From: Oscillospiraceae bacterium | GTDB taxonomy: Bacteria > Bacillota > Clostridia > Oscillospirales > Ruminococcaceae | Assembly (NCBI GenBank): GCA_017438745.1 | Contig: JAFRUS010000018.1 | Coordinates: forward strand, 1-64,000 | Direction of reading: 5' to 3' | DNA length: 64,000 bases | Translations under genes and position numbers: made by a program | In this document: positions 1 to 7,232 of the stretch, piece after piece | Layout of the letters: each line of letters opens with the position of its first letter | How positions within the stretch are numbered: position 1 is the first letter of the stretch | The notes under the pieces: generated by a model | What the model saw: the letters and a program-made list of their open reading frames with translations, nothing else | The model's database searches: none | Told to the model about the DNA's origin: nothing

Positions 1-14
1 ACTTAACGAAGACT

Positions 15-106
15 AAAGAAACGCTGATATCAGCGTGGGGAACGGGGCGAAGCCCCGCAGCTCCTCCATACGGCATCCGGCGAAGCCGGATGCCGGCATG
101 ATCTGA
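15..106. repeat. Dispersed palindromic element, copy 1
   Basis: It starts with AAAGAAACGCTGAT, followed by the inverted ATCAGCGT, then two perfect hairpins: CGGGGCGAAGCCCCG (43-57) and a longer one with arms CGGCATCCGGC and GCCGGATGCCG around GAA (71-95). Both hairpin cores are GCGAAGC. Related copies lie at 11908-12000, 24156-24227 (partial), 56837-56952, 60228-60293 and 62123-62205. All lie between genes. Confidence 0.75.
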
Positions 107-126
107 AAAATATATAAACTATTGAA

Positions 127-158
127 TAAAAAGCGGACTCGTAACGGGTCCGCTTTTT
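127..158 (+). terminator. Rho-independent terminator, probably bidirectional
   Basis: The stem pairs AAAAGCGGAC with GTCCGCTTTT and is flanked by A and T runs. The gene it serves is outside the window to the left, or it insulates the EF-G paralogue from upstream transcription. Confidence 0.7.
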
Positions 159-298
159 GTGCGTTCTACACAAACACATTATAATTATTTTATCTATTGG
201 AATGAAATTTTTAATTATGTATTGTGTTAAAAAAACAAAAGTGATATAATAACTAACATAATATTTTGTACAAATCTACATAAAGGGGAAATGTGATT

Positions 299-2383
299 AT
301 GACTAACAATGCAGAAACAATTAAAAACATCGCTCTTGCCGGACACAACGGTTCAGGTAAGACATCACTTGCAGAAGCATTACTTTTCAGGGCAGGGGTT
401 ACAGAACGTCTTGGAAAGACAGAAGAAGGAAACACTGTTTGTGACTTTGATCCTGAAGAAATTAAGAGAAAAGTTTCAATAAATACATCAATAGCCAACT
501 TCATGACAGAAGGCATTAAGGTAAATCTTATCGACACTCCAGGCCTTTTCGATTTCGAAGGCGGCATGCGTGAAGGCATTACTGCAGCCGGTACTGTAAT
601 GATCACTGTATCAGGCAAGTCAGGTGTCAAGGTTGGTACAAAGAAAGCGTATAAATTTGCTGAAAAGCTCGGCAAGTCAAGAGTTTTCGTTGTAACAAAG
701 CTTGACGATCCAAATGCAAACTTCTACAACACTCTCACAGATCTCAAGACAGCTTTCGGTCCTACAGTGTGCCCGGTAGTTGTACCTGTTATCAGAGACG
801 GAAGCATTTCAAGCTACATCAATCTTATTGAAATGAAGGCTTATAAATACAACGACAAGGGCGAAGCTGTTGAAACAGATATGCCTGAAGGCGATATCGC
901 AGACAAGATGGACTACAGACTTGACGGTCTTATCCAGGCTATCAGTGAGGCAGTTGCTGAAACAGATGACGAACTCATGGAAAAGTTTTTCGAAGGTACA
1001 GCTTTCACACAGAAGGAACTTATCGACGGTATCCACAAGGGTGTAAACGCTGGTATGATAACACCTGTTATTGCTACATCAGCAGAATCACTTGCCGGCA
1101 TAGATATGCTTTTAAAGGAGATCTCACTTCTTCTTCCTTCACCGCTTGAAGTTGCAAAGCCGGTGGCTGAAGACAAGAACGGCGATCCTGTGGAAATAAA
1201 CTGCTCAGTTTCAGATCCGCTCGCAGCATTCGTATTCAGAACAACAGTCGATCCTTTCGTAGGAAAGATGTCATACATCAAGGTGTATGCCGGTGTGCTT
1301 AAGGCAGGCGATACAGTATTTGACTCAACAAGCGGCCAGAATGTCAAGATAGGCAAGCTTTACAACATGGTCGGCAAGAAACAGGAAGAAGTTGATACAG
1401 CTAATGCCGGTGATCTTGTTGTGGCAGTCAAAACTGATATATGCACTTCAGACACTCTCTGCGATCCGGCAAGAACAGTTAAGTTCGATGCAGTACAGTA
1501 TCCTGCTCCGTGCTACTCAATGGCTGTAAAGGCTAAGGCACAGGGCGATGAGAGCAAGATTTCAGCAGGTATTGCAAAGCTCCTTGAAGAAGATCCTACA
1601 CTCAAGTATGAACAGGATCCTTCAACAACAGAACAGATATTAAGCGGTCTCGGTGACCAGCATCTTGAAATAGCAGCTTCAAAGCTCAAGGAAAAGTTCG
1701 GCGCAGACGTTGTGCTTACAGTTCCGAAAATCCCTTACAAGGAGACTATCAGAAAGAAGGTCAAGGTCGAAGGCAAGCACAAGAAGCAGAGCGGCGGCCA
1801 CGGCCAGTACGGACACGTATGGATGGAATTCGAACCTACTGTTGGTGACGAACTCGTATTCGAAGAAAAGGTATTCGGCGGTGCTGTTCCTAAGAACTAC
1901 TTCCCGGCAGTTGAAAAGGGCATTCAGGAAAGCATGAAGAAGGGCGTTCTCGCAGGCTGCCCTGTAGTTGGTCTTAAGGCTATCCTCGTTGACGGTTCAT
2001 ACCATCCGGTTGACTCATCTGAAATGGCATTCAAGACAGCTGCTTCCATCGCTTACAAGGAAGGTCTCAAGCAGGCTGACCCTGTTCTTCTTGAACCAAT
2101 CGGAAGCCTCTCAGTACGCGTATCAGACGACAAGACAGGCGATGTAATGGGCGAACTCAACAAGCGTCGCGGACGTATGCTCGGTATGAATCCTGCTGCA
2201 GAGGAAGGCATGACAGAGATCCTCGCTGACGTACCTGTAAGAGAAATGCACGACTTTGCCACATACCTCAGACAGACAACAAGAGGTCTTGGTGACTTTA
2301 CATTCGAGTTCGTAAGATACGAACAGCTTCCTGCAAACCTCGTTCCGGAAGTTATAGTAAGTCTTTCAAGTGAAAACGAATAA
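299..2383 (+). CDS. Elongation factor G-like GTPase (EF-G paralogue)
   Basis: Translational GTPase with the full EF-G domain plan (about 694 residues), expected to act on the ribosome at translocation or a related step. The P-loop is AGHNGSGKTS (residues 14-23), switch II is DTPG (79-82) and the base-recognition motif is TKLD (133-136) rather than NKMD. After DTPG comes Leu83, where EF-G proper has the histidine that activates water for GTP hydrolysis. It is therefore a member of the EF-G-like (EF-G2/FusA2) branch and probably not the housekeeping factor; fusA normally sits with rpsL-rpsG and tufA, which are not here. ATG 299 lies 10 nt after AAAGGGG; a GTG at 293 is an alternative start. A single-gene unit ending at strong hairpins. 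Confidence 0.85.
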   Translation: MTNNAETIKNIALAGHNGSGKTSLAEALLFRAGVTERLGKTEEGNTVCDFDPEEIKRKVSINTSIANFMTEGIKVNLIDTPGLFDFEGGMREGITAAGTVMITVSGKSGVKVGTKKAYKFAEKLGKSRVFVVTKLDDPNANFYNTLTDLKTAFGPTVCPVVVPVIRDGSISSYINLIEMKAYKYNDKGEAVETDMPEGDIADKMDYRLDGLIQAISEAVAETDDELMEKFFEGTAFTQKELIDGIHKGVNAGMITPVIATSAESLAGIDMLLKEISLLLPSPLEVAKPVAEDKNGDPVEINCSVSDPLAAFVFRTTVDPFVGKMSYIKVYAGVLKAGDTVFDSTSGQNVKIGKLYNMVGKKQEEVDTANAGDLVVAVKTDICTSDTLCDPARTVKFDAVQYPAPCYSMAVKAKAQGDESKISAGIAKLLEEDPTLKYEQDPSTTEQILSGLGDQHLEIAASKLKEKFGADVVLTVPKIPYKETIRKKVKVEGKHKKQSGGHGQYGHVWMEFEPTVGDELVFEEKVFGGAVPKNYFPAVEKGIQESMKKGVLAGCPVVGLKAILVDGSYHPVDSSEMAFKTAASIAYKEGLKQADPVLLEPIGSLSVRVSDDKTGDVMGELNKRRGRMLGMNPAAEEGMTEILADVPVREMHDFATYLRQTTRGLGDFTFEFVRYEQLPANLVPEVIVSLSSENE

Positions 2384-2413
2384 TACGGCGGGCGCCTTCG
2401 CCTCCGAAAAGGT

Positions 2414-2440
2414 ATTAATTATCGCCTTGCGATAATTAAT
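2414..2440. other. Perfect hairpin downstream of the EF-G paralogue
   Basis: ATTAATTATCGC and GCGATAATTAAT form a 12-bp stem with a 3-nt loop. It has no T run and precedes the real terminator, so it may protect the 3' end of the mRNA or be a worn copy of the dispersed palindromic family. Confidence 0.5.
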
Positions 2441-2448
2441 GCTATAGA

Positions 2449-2498
2449 AAAACAGAAAAAATCGCTCCCATTATAAATGAGAGCGATTTTTCTGTTTG
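2449..2498 (+). terminator. Rho-independent terminator of the EF-G paralogue
   Basis: A 17-bp stem (AAACAGAAAAATCGCTC pairing with GAGCGATTTTTCTGTTT) around the loop CCATTATAAATGA. A and T runs on both sides make it symmetrical. Confidence 0.8.
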
Positions 2499-2523
2499 TA
2501 AATTCCGGATATATGAAAGCAAA

Positions 2524-2898
2524 CATTCGATTTTCGGAGTTACTATTCACGACCACGAACAGAAATTTGATATAAGATCAAAAGATGGAATAGATCGCCT
2601 ATCAAGTCGAATTCTGAAGGTGAACTTAAAACCCAAACGGTAAATCAGTGGAAAGTGGGAAGCGAAAGTTCTCTTCGTGAAAGAAGAGAGAAGGTTGTGT
2701 GGATTACCCTGAGAAATCTCGTGGACAATCAAATCCAATATATTTACAATCAGTTCTGGTAATGGTTGTCGAATACTACCTATTATAATAAATGGTGCTC
2801 GATACCAATATAGCGTCGAAATTGAGTTCCGTACTTACGGTGCAATGAGAGGGGCGAGGGATTATACCTCCACTACTCGCTCTGTTAACCTGAAATAG
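2524..2898 (+). pseudogene. Frameshifted remnant of an unrecognised gene
   Basis: No intact reading frame is present, but three consecutive frames each read as protein-like sequence and hand over to the next. Frame of 2524 to about 2610 gives FGVTIHDHEQKFDIRSKDG; frame of 2613 to 2762 gives NQWKVGSESSLRERREKVVW; frame of 2713 to 2898 gives NGARYQYSVEIEFRTYGAMR and ends at TAG. The likely reading is one gene of about 125 codons broken by two small frameshifts, with its 5' end lost near the EF-G terminator. It lies directly upstream of the XRE/ImmA pair at the left edge of the accessory island. The family is not recognised. Alternatively the stretch is an untranslated spacer and the reading is chance. 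Confidence 0.4.
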
Positions 2899-2911
2899 GT
2901 TAAAAATATTC

Positions 2912-2940
2912 TTGACAAACAGTTAGTAATATGATACAAT
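2912..2940 (+). promoter_or_regulatory. Promoter of the XRE/ImmA operon
   Basis: TTGACA (2912-2917) and TACAAT (2935-2940) are separated by 17 bp, about 25 bp ahead of the XRE start codon. The short leader fits an autorepressed regulator gene. Confidence 0.75.
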
Positions 2941-2964
2941 ACAAAGTAAAGAGGGTGTTTATTT

Positions 2965-3336
2965 ATGAGTTATACTAAATATGGCGAGTTTATGCGTATT
3001 CTAAGGATTAAGCATCATGAAGTTATGGGTGATCTTGCTAACGTACTTGGAGTATCTTTACCATTTTTATCAGCAGTTGAAAACGGCAAGAAAAATGTTT
3101 CAGATGAATGGATAAATAAAATAAAACAGCACTATAAACTAAATGATGAAGAAGTTACTGAACTTTCAGAAGCAATTGAACATTCAAAAACACAGATGAA
3201 ACTTGATTTAAAGTCTGCTGCTGAATTCAAGCGAACAGCAGCTCTTCAGTTTGCTCGTTCTTTTGAAAATATGGATGAAGAAACTGCTAAAAAGATTATG
3301 GAACTTCTTGAGAACAGCGGAGGTGATAATAAATAA
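2965..3336 (+). CDS. XRE-family transcriptional regulator
   Basis: A 123-residue protein with an N-terminal Cro/C1-type helix-turn-helix (about residues 8-62; the ALxxVLGVSLPFLSAVENGKK-like stretch is the recognition region) and a charged helical C-terminus. ATG 2965 follows a GAGGG ribosome site. The stop overlaps the start of the ImmA/IrrE gene by one base, so the two are translationally coupled. In known pairs of this kind the regulator is a repressor that the partner peptidase inactivates, or the two act as antitoxin and toxin. Its target here is probably its own promoter (2912-2940); other targets are not visible. It marks the start of the accessory island. Confidence 0.85.
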   Translation: MSYTKYGEFMRILRIKHHEVMGDLANVLGVSLPFLSAVENGKKNVSDEWINKIKQHYKLNDEEVTELSEAIEHSKTQMKLDLKSAAEFKRTAALQFARSFENMDEETAKKIMELLENSGGDNK

Positions 3337-3863
3337 TGGACTACATCACAAAGCCGACAAACCGAAAAGAGTTAAGAGACTTTTCGGTTGTATTCAGATG
3401 TTTATTTGGCATAACAGACCCAAATGCGCCTTTTCCTGTACTGGAAGCATTAGAAATGATTCCAGATGTATTTAAAGGAGCGTATTTCGTTATTGTTGAA
3501 GACAAAGAATTACCCGTCACTGTCCCAGCAAGGTGCCTTTTAAACGGACCAGATGATTTCAAAATAGAAATTAAGGAAAGCGTCTACAGAGGCGCTTTTG
3601 AGAAAAAAATAGGTGCATATCTGGGATTCATATGTCATGAGATGTGTCACATTTTTCTTTATAAAATAGGATTTACGCCAATTGTTGAACGCAGCTTTGG
3701 TAATAACGAGATACCAGCTTATAAATCCGTTGAGTGGCAGACCAAAGCAATCTGTGGTGAAGTATTAATGCCATATGATGCAACAGCTAATATGCATTAT
3801 ACGGAAATAATGAAAAAATATCATGTTTCTAAAGATATGGCGTTATACAGAGATGAATACTGA
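3336..3863 (+). CDS. ImmA/IrrE-family metallopeptidase
   Basis: A 175-residue zinc peptidase of the ImmA/IrrE (COG2856) family. The HEMCH motif (His101, Glu102, His105) gives two zinc ligands and the catalytic glutamate; the later GEVLMP motif supplies the likely third ligand, Glu142. No membrane segment is visible, so it should be cytoplasmic. ImmA of ICEBs1 cleaves its repressor ImmR, and the 1-nt overlap with the XRE gene suggests the same relation here. The protein ends soon after a short helix and looks complete for this compact subfamily. Whether it controls a mobile element or forms a toxin-antitoxin pair cannot be decided from sequence alone. Confidence 0.85.
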   Translation: MDYITKPTNRKELRDFSVVFRCLFGITDPNAPFPVLEALEMIPDVFKGAYFVIVEDKELPVTVPARCLLNGPDDFKIEIKESVYRGAFEKKIGAYLGFICHEMCHIFLYKIGFTPIVERSFGNNEIPAYKSVEWQTKAICGEVLMPYDATANMHYTEIMKKYHVSKDMALYRDEY

Positions 3864-3892
3864 AACCTTGTCTTTTTCAGGAGGTGGTTTTA

Positions 3893-3943
3893 TTGATTGT
3901 GTATGAAACGACAAAGAAAAACGCATTAACAAGTTGCTGGTAA
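3893..3943 (+). CDS. Possible 16-residue peptide
   Basis: A very strong ribosome site, AGGAGGTGG (3879-3887), stands 8 nt before a TTG that opens a 16-codon frame (MIVYETTKKNALTSCW). Its coding sequence runs into the first arm of the folded element at 3910-4028. It could be a leader peptide, a relic start of a lost gene, or chance. No family is recognised. Confidence 0.3.
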   Translation: MIVYETTKKNALTSCW

Positions 3944-4028
3944 CAACGTGTCAATGCGTTCTCTCAAGATATGCTATAGCAATCTTAGTGATGTTTGATT
4001 ATTATAGCATACTGAGCCTTTCTTTGTC
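3910..4028 (+). ncRNA. Candidate structured RNA with a three-way junction
   Basis: Three nested perfect stems: an outer 10-bp stem GACAAAGAAA (3910-3919) with TTTCTTTGTC (4019-4028); an inner stem AACGCATT (3920-3927) with AATGCGTT (3953-3960); and a second inner stem TATGCTATA (3970-3978) with TATAGCATA (4003-4011). Together they fold as a closed three-way junction. It sits between the ImmA gene and the DUF4417 gene. It may be the 3' end of the XRE/ImmA transcript, a regulatory RNA for the downstream cassette, or a small inverted-repeat mobile element. Strand is assigned from its neighbours only. Confidence 0.45.
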
Positions 4029-4094
4029 AATTGATATTCCGTACAAAAATATTAATTTCAATTGATGGCTATACCATCAGAAAGGTCTTTGAGT

Positions 4095-4757
4095 ATGCAA
4101 AACTTAATAAAAATAGCAAATTATCTTTATGACTATTTAAAAAAGAATGGTATTAGTTTTAACAGTTTCGGTTACCCTGTTGTTCCGGAATACATGCTGC
4201 TGAACGAATACCCTGACGATGTAATTACTTTTTATAACAGACATTATTCATCATGTGAAAAGTCAAAAACAGTAATTTGCTCATATACCAATGATAAAAA
4301 CATATACACAAGATTATCGTCTTTAGATCATGATATTGAAATCTATAAAGAGTATATGGGGATATGTGGGTTCGATCTTAGTCCAAGAATCACATGGGAT
4401 ATTAACCTTCAAAGATTCAACATTCTTCTTTCTCAAATGGCGAACATTTATTTAGGATTACATGGTATCAGATTTTTCCCTAATTTCAGAACAGGTACAT
4501 GGAACACTATCAATTCTCTTTCTGCATATCCATTGCATTGCACTTTTTCTATAGGTGCGCTTGGTTGTTCGCACGGATATGTTGAACTGAATAAATCATT
4601 TTTAAAAGAAAAACTTACCTATACACTACCTTCTAAAGTTTTTATTTACGGAAAACTAAGGCCGGAGTACGAGGAAATACTCAATGAAATGGATATCATT
4701 TATCGGGTTTATCCGGATTTTCAGCGTAAAAGCCGTTCGGGAAAGAAGGTGGCATAA
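4095..4757 (+). CDS. DUF4417 domain protein
   Basis: A 220-residue protein of the DUF4417 family, found mostly in phages, plasmids and genomic islands; its molecular function is unknown. The N-terminal YPVVPEYMLLNEYPDDV stretch and the central CGFDLSPR and GIRFFPNFRTG segments fit the family plan of a predicted alpha/beta fold. ATG 4095 is 9 nt after AAAGG and is preferred over the in-frame TTG 4062 and ATG 4065, which lack a ribosome site. The stop overlaps the next start (TAATGG), so it heads the cassette 4095-5926. The region is AT-rich compared with flanking housekeeping genes, which suggests horizontal acquisition. Confidence 0.7.
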   Translation: MQNLIKIANYLYDYLKKNGISFNSFGYPVVPEYMLLNEYPDDVITFYNRHYSSCEKSKTVICSYTNDKNIYTRLSSLDHDIEIYKEYMGICGFDLSPRITWDINLQRFNILLSQMANIYLGLHGIRFFPNFRTGTWNTINSLSAYPLHCTFSIGALGCSHGYVELNKSFLKEKLTYTLPSKVFIYGKLRPEYEEILNEMDIIYRVYPDFQRKSRSGKKVA

Positions 4758-5179
4758 TGGATTCTAAAACAGAATATTCTTCAAGTGCCACAGCGATGAA
4801 AAAAATCGCAAAACTTGATAGCAACCTTGCCAAAGAGCTTGATAAAGGAATTGAAAGAGCAAACAAGTTTAAACAGAACTGGAAAAGTGTAAACATTAAT
4901 GAGGTGGTAAAAAAATTTGCCCCTAAATCGACACCACATCAGGTCAATGGTAAAATTGTATTTGAAAACGCTGATCATACCATTGCTGTTGTAGCAGATG
5001 CAGCAGGTGGATATCTTAGAATCCAAGACTTAACTTCACACGCCAAAAGAGGTCTTTACCTGACACTTGATGGAAAAAACGGTCACAACGTTACTATCAA
5101 TGGCAAAACAAGAGGCAGAAGTAATGTAGAATATGAATTAGCTACTCACTTCAGAATAAAGAAAAAGGAGGAATTATAA
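4757..5179 (+). CDS. Toxin-domain-like protein of unknown activity
   Basis: A 140-residue protein with two parts: a charged helical N-terminus (to about residue 50) and a compact beta-rich C-terminal module (about 55-137). The C-terminal landmarks GGYLRIQD, LYLTLDGK, NGKTRGRS and ATHFRI recall modules found at the C-terminal ends of secreted polymorphic toxins (Rhs, WXG or LXG types). That resemblance is from memory, and the catalytic chemistry is not known. There is no signal peptide and no Rhs or LXG region in this frame, so the module stands free of any delivery part. It overlaps the upstream gene by one base and the small acidic gene that follows by one base, which is the usual toxin-then-immunity arrangement. 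Confidence 0.5.
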   Translation: MDSKTEYSSSATAMKKIAKLDSNLAKELDKGIERANKFKQNWKSVNINEVVKKFAPKSTPHQVNGKIVFENADHTIAVVADAAGGYLRIQDLTSHAKRGLYLTLDGKNGHNVTINGKTRGRSNVEYELATHFRIKKKEEL

Positions 5180-5538
5180 TGGCTTTATCATGGAAAAAAT
5201 GCTACGTAAATGTTCCTGTCAATCAAACTGGCATTGAAGAGCATGAAACATTTGATTCAGAAATGAAAAATATTTATTCTTTCGAGTTTTCCGAAAGCGA
5301 ATACTCTCTTTTAAGCGATTTTTTTTATGAAATGAATAAAAATTTCAACATCATAATTGATATATTCGAAGAAGAAGTCCTTGAAAACAATAATATTACT
5401 GCAGCCATCAACCTCTTAAATGAATACATATCTAATATAAATAATATTAATCCAGAATTACATGATGCTTTAGATAAACTTATGAAGGCTTTCCGAAAAG
5501 CTGAGGAATTAAGCATGCCAGTCTATTTTGATTTTTAA
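5179..5538 (+). CDS. Small acidic protein, immunity-like
   Basis: A 119-residue, strongly acidic, mostly helical protein (runs such as IIIDIFEEEVLENN and many Asp/Glu) with no signal peptide or membrane segment. It starts at the last base of the toxin-like gene behind AAAGGAGG. Size, acidity and position match the immunity partners of polymorphic toxins, but no immunity family is recognised. The coding sequence is very AT-rich. It could equally be a regulator or an unrelated cargo gene. Confidence 0.5.
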   Translation: MALSWKKCYVNVPVNQTGIEEHETFDSEMKNIYSFEFSESEYSLLSDFFYEMNKNFNIIIDIFEEEVLENNNITAAINLLNEYISNINNINPELHDALDKLMKAFRKAEELSMPVYFDF

Positions 5539-5548
5539 AGGGAAAAAC

Positions 5549-5926
5549 ATGAAAAACACTTATTGTAGACAAAAATACCTGTTTGAAGAAGATCATTCTG
5601 ATTTAGAACTAAGTTCTCTTATCGACATCTCCCGCAAACATGACAATGTTCAAGATTACAATGTTCCTTATAATCTTTTAGACTGTAATCTACCGTATGT
5701 ACGAAAAATCAGTACAGATGTTCTTGATGAACAAACAGATACGTTTGATGAATTTCAAAAAATAGTTGCTATGATATCTGATGTAGATGAATTGATATTG
5801 ATTGATTCTCGAAAAAAGAACTGCAATTCGGAAATAATTGATAACTTTTCAGAAATAACACTAAAAGCATATATCAGTCTTTTTTATAAATGCGGAATCA
5901 AAAAAATAATCATAGCCCAAACATAA
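5549..5926 (+). CDS. Hypothetical protein, last gene of the cassette
   Basis: A 125-residue acidic protein of unrecognised family. The N-terminal half is polar (EEDHSDLELSSLID), the C-terminal half is more hydrophobic and ends in a basic KIIIAQT strand, so a small alpha/beta fold is possible. ATG 5549 is 6 nt after AAAGGG and is preferred over an in-frame ATG at 5528 lying inside the previous gene. No signal peptide or membrane segment is seen. The position right after the immunity-like gene suggests a second immunity or accessory protein, by inference only. A weak hairpin (CAAGAG/CTCTTG, 5960-5982) follows. Confidence 0.55.
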   Translation: MKNTYCRQKYLFEEDHSDLELSSLIDISRKHDNVQDYNVPYNLLDCNLPYVRKISTDVLDEQTDTFDEFQKIVAMISDVDELILIDSRKKNCNSEIIDNFSEITLKAYISLFYKCGIKKIIIAQT

Positions 5927-6076
5927 ATTTGCTAAAATCAGAACTTACAGATCAAAATTACAAGAGTTCAAATAAAGCTCTTGATATTGAACATAATGAG
6001 TAGAAAAATTCATATTAAAAGTTTTGTGGCGTTCATATGTTATTGGCATTAGACATGAATTGAGGAAATAAACAGC

Positions 6077-7108
6077 ATGAATAAAAAAACGCAAATTAGA
6101 AACAGTACCGTCGATTTTCTTGTATTCACACGCGATTCTGGTGATGAAGGCATTGAAGTGCGTGTTCAGGATGGCGATGTCTGGCTGACTCAGAAGGCTA
6201 TAGGTGAATTGTTTGGTGTTGGAAGGCCAGCAGTTACAAAGCATTTGAAAAATATAATTTCCAGTGGAGAACTTGATGAAAATTCAGTATGTTCCATTTT
6301 GGAACATACTGCGGATGACGGAAAAACGTATAATTACAAGTTCTATAATCTGTCTGCTATAATGGCAGTCGGTTACAGAGTTAACAGTGATAAAGCGACA
6401 GCTTTCAGACAGTGGGCGACAAAAGTACTCGATACGTTTGCTAAGCGTGGTTATGTTCTCGATAAAAACAGACTGGAAAACGGACAGATTTTTGGGGAGG
6501 ACTACTTTGAACATCTTCTTGCTGAGATACAGGAGATCAGAGCGAGTGAAAGAAGATTTTATCAGAAGATAACTGACATTTATTCTACTGCAGCTGATTA
6601 TGATAAAGATAGCAGGATAACTAAAGAATTTTTTGCAATGGTACAGAATAAAATGCACTTTGCAGTTCATGGGAAGACTGCTGCGGAAATGATCGTTGAA
6701 AGAGCAGACCATACCAAAGAGCATATGGGTTTGACAAGCTGGAGAAACGCACCTGACGGTAAGATAGTAAAGACAGATGTATCTATAGCTAAAAATTATC
6801 TTAAAAAAGATGAGCTAAAGGAACTAAACGAGATAGTTACTATGTATCTTGATTATGCTGCACGTCAGGCTCGTCGTCATATTCCAATGACCATGGCTGA
6901 CTGGGCAGAAAAACTGGATGCTTTTCTGCAGTTTAACGACGCTGAAATACTGAAGGATAAAGGCAAGGTAACAGCTGCGATAGCCAAAGCGTTTGCAGAA
7001 AGTGAATTTGAAAAATACCGTGTAATTCAGGATAGGCTTTATCAAAGTGATTTTGATAAGCTGGTTAATACTGGAGAAACACTTGATGATAATTCATTGC
7101 TTGAATAA
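6077..7108 (+). CDS. RhuM-family protein
   Basis: A 343-residue protein of the RhuM (virulence RhuM, COG3943) family, named after a gene of Salmonella pathogenicity island 3 and common in mobile islands; its biochemical role is unknown. The N-terminal part holds a helix-turn-helix-like region (WLTQKAIGELFGVGRPAVTKHL) followed by the family core DDGKTYNYKFYNLSAIMAVGYRV, and the C-terminal half is helical. ATG 6077 follows GAGGA by 10 nt. It stands alone between a 150-bp spacer and the terminator at 7181-7214. The coding sequence includes a perfect palindrome (6285-6311). Family assignment is firm, function is not. Confidence 0.85.
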   Translation: MNKKTQIRNSTVDFLVFTRDSGDEGIEVRVQDGDVWLTQKAIGELFGVGRPAVTKHLKNIISSGELDENSVCSILEHTADDGKTYNYKFYNLSAIMAVGYRVNSDKATAFRQWATKVLDTFAKRGYVLDKNRLENGQIFGEDYFEHLLAEIQEIRASERRFYQKITDIYSTAADYDKDSRITKEFFAMVQNKMHFAVHGKTAAEMIVERADHTKEHMGLTSWRNAPDGKIVKTDVSIAKNYLKKDELKELNEIVTMYLDYAARQARRHIPMTMADWAEKLDAFLQFNDAEILKDKGKVTAAIAKAFAESEFEKYRVIQDRLYQSDFDKLVNTGETLDDNSLLE

Positions 7109-7136
7109 AATATAATACATTTTATTCAGTATTTCA

Positions 7137-7161
7137 ACATGTGCAAAAAAATGCACATGTT
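7137..7161. other. Perfect hairpin after the RhuM gene
   Basis: AACATGTGCA and TGCACATGTT form a 10-bp stem around an A-rich loop, 28 nt after the RhuM stop. It lies just before a stronger terminator. Confidence 0.5.
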
Positions 7162-7177
7162 CAATAATTCGACAAAA

Positions 7178-7216
7178 AGGAAATGCTTCGCATCTTTGTG
7201 ATGCGAAGCATTTTTG
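7178..7216. terminator. Bidirectional terminator between RhuM and GH5 genes
   Basis: A 14-bp perfect stem (AAATGCTTCGCATC with GATGCGAAGCATTT, 7181-7213) with A and T runs on its two sides. It serves the two convergent genes. Confidence 0.85.
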
Positions 7217-7232
7217 TATATGTTCTTAATTA

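Noticed and set aside
2547..2738. 63-codon frame on the minus strand
   Set aside because: It lies opposite the protein-like frames of the gene remnant, has no ribosome site, and its composition fits an antisense shadow.
2500..2900. Possible large structured RNA in the spacer after the EF-G gene
   Set aside because: No consistent long-range pairing was found, and the segment reads better as decayed protein-coding sequence.
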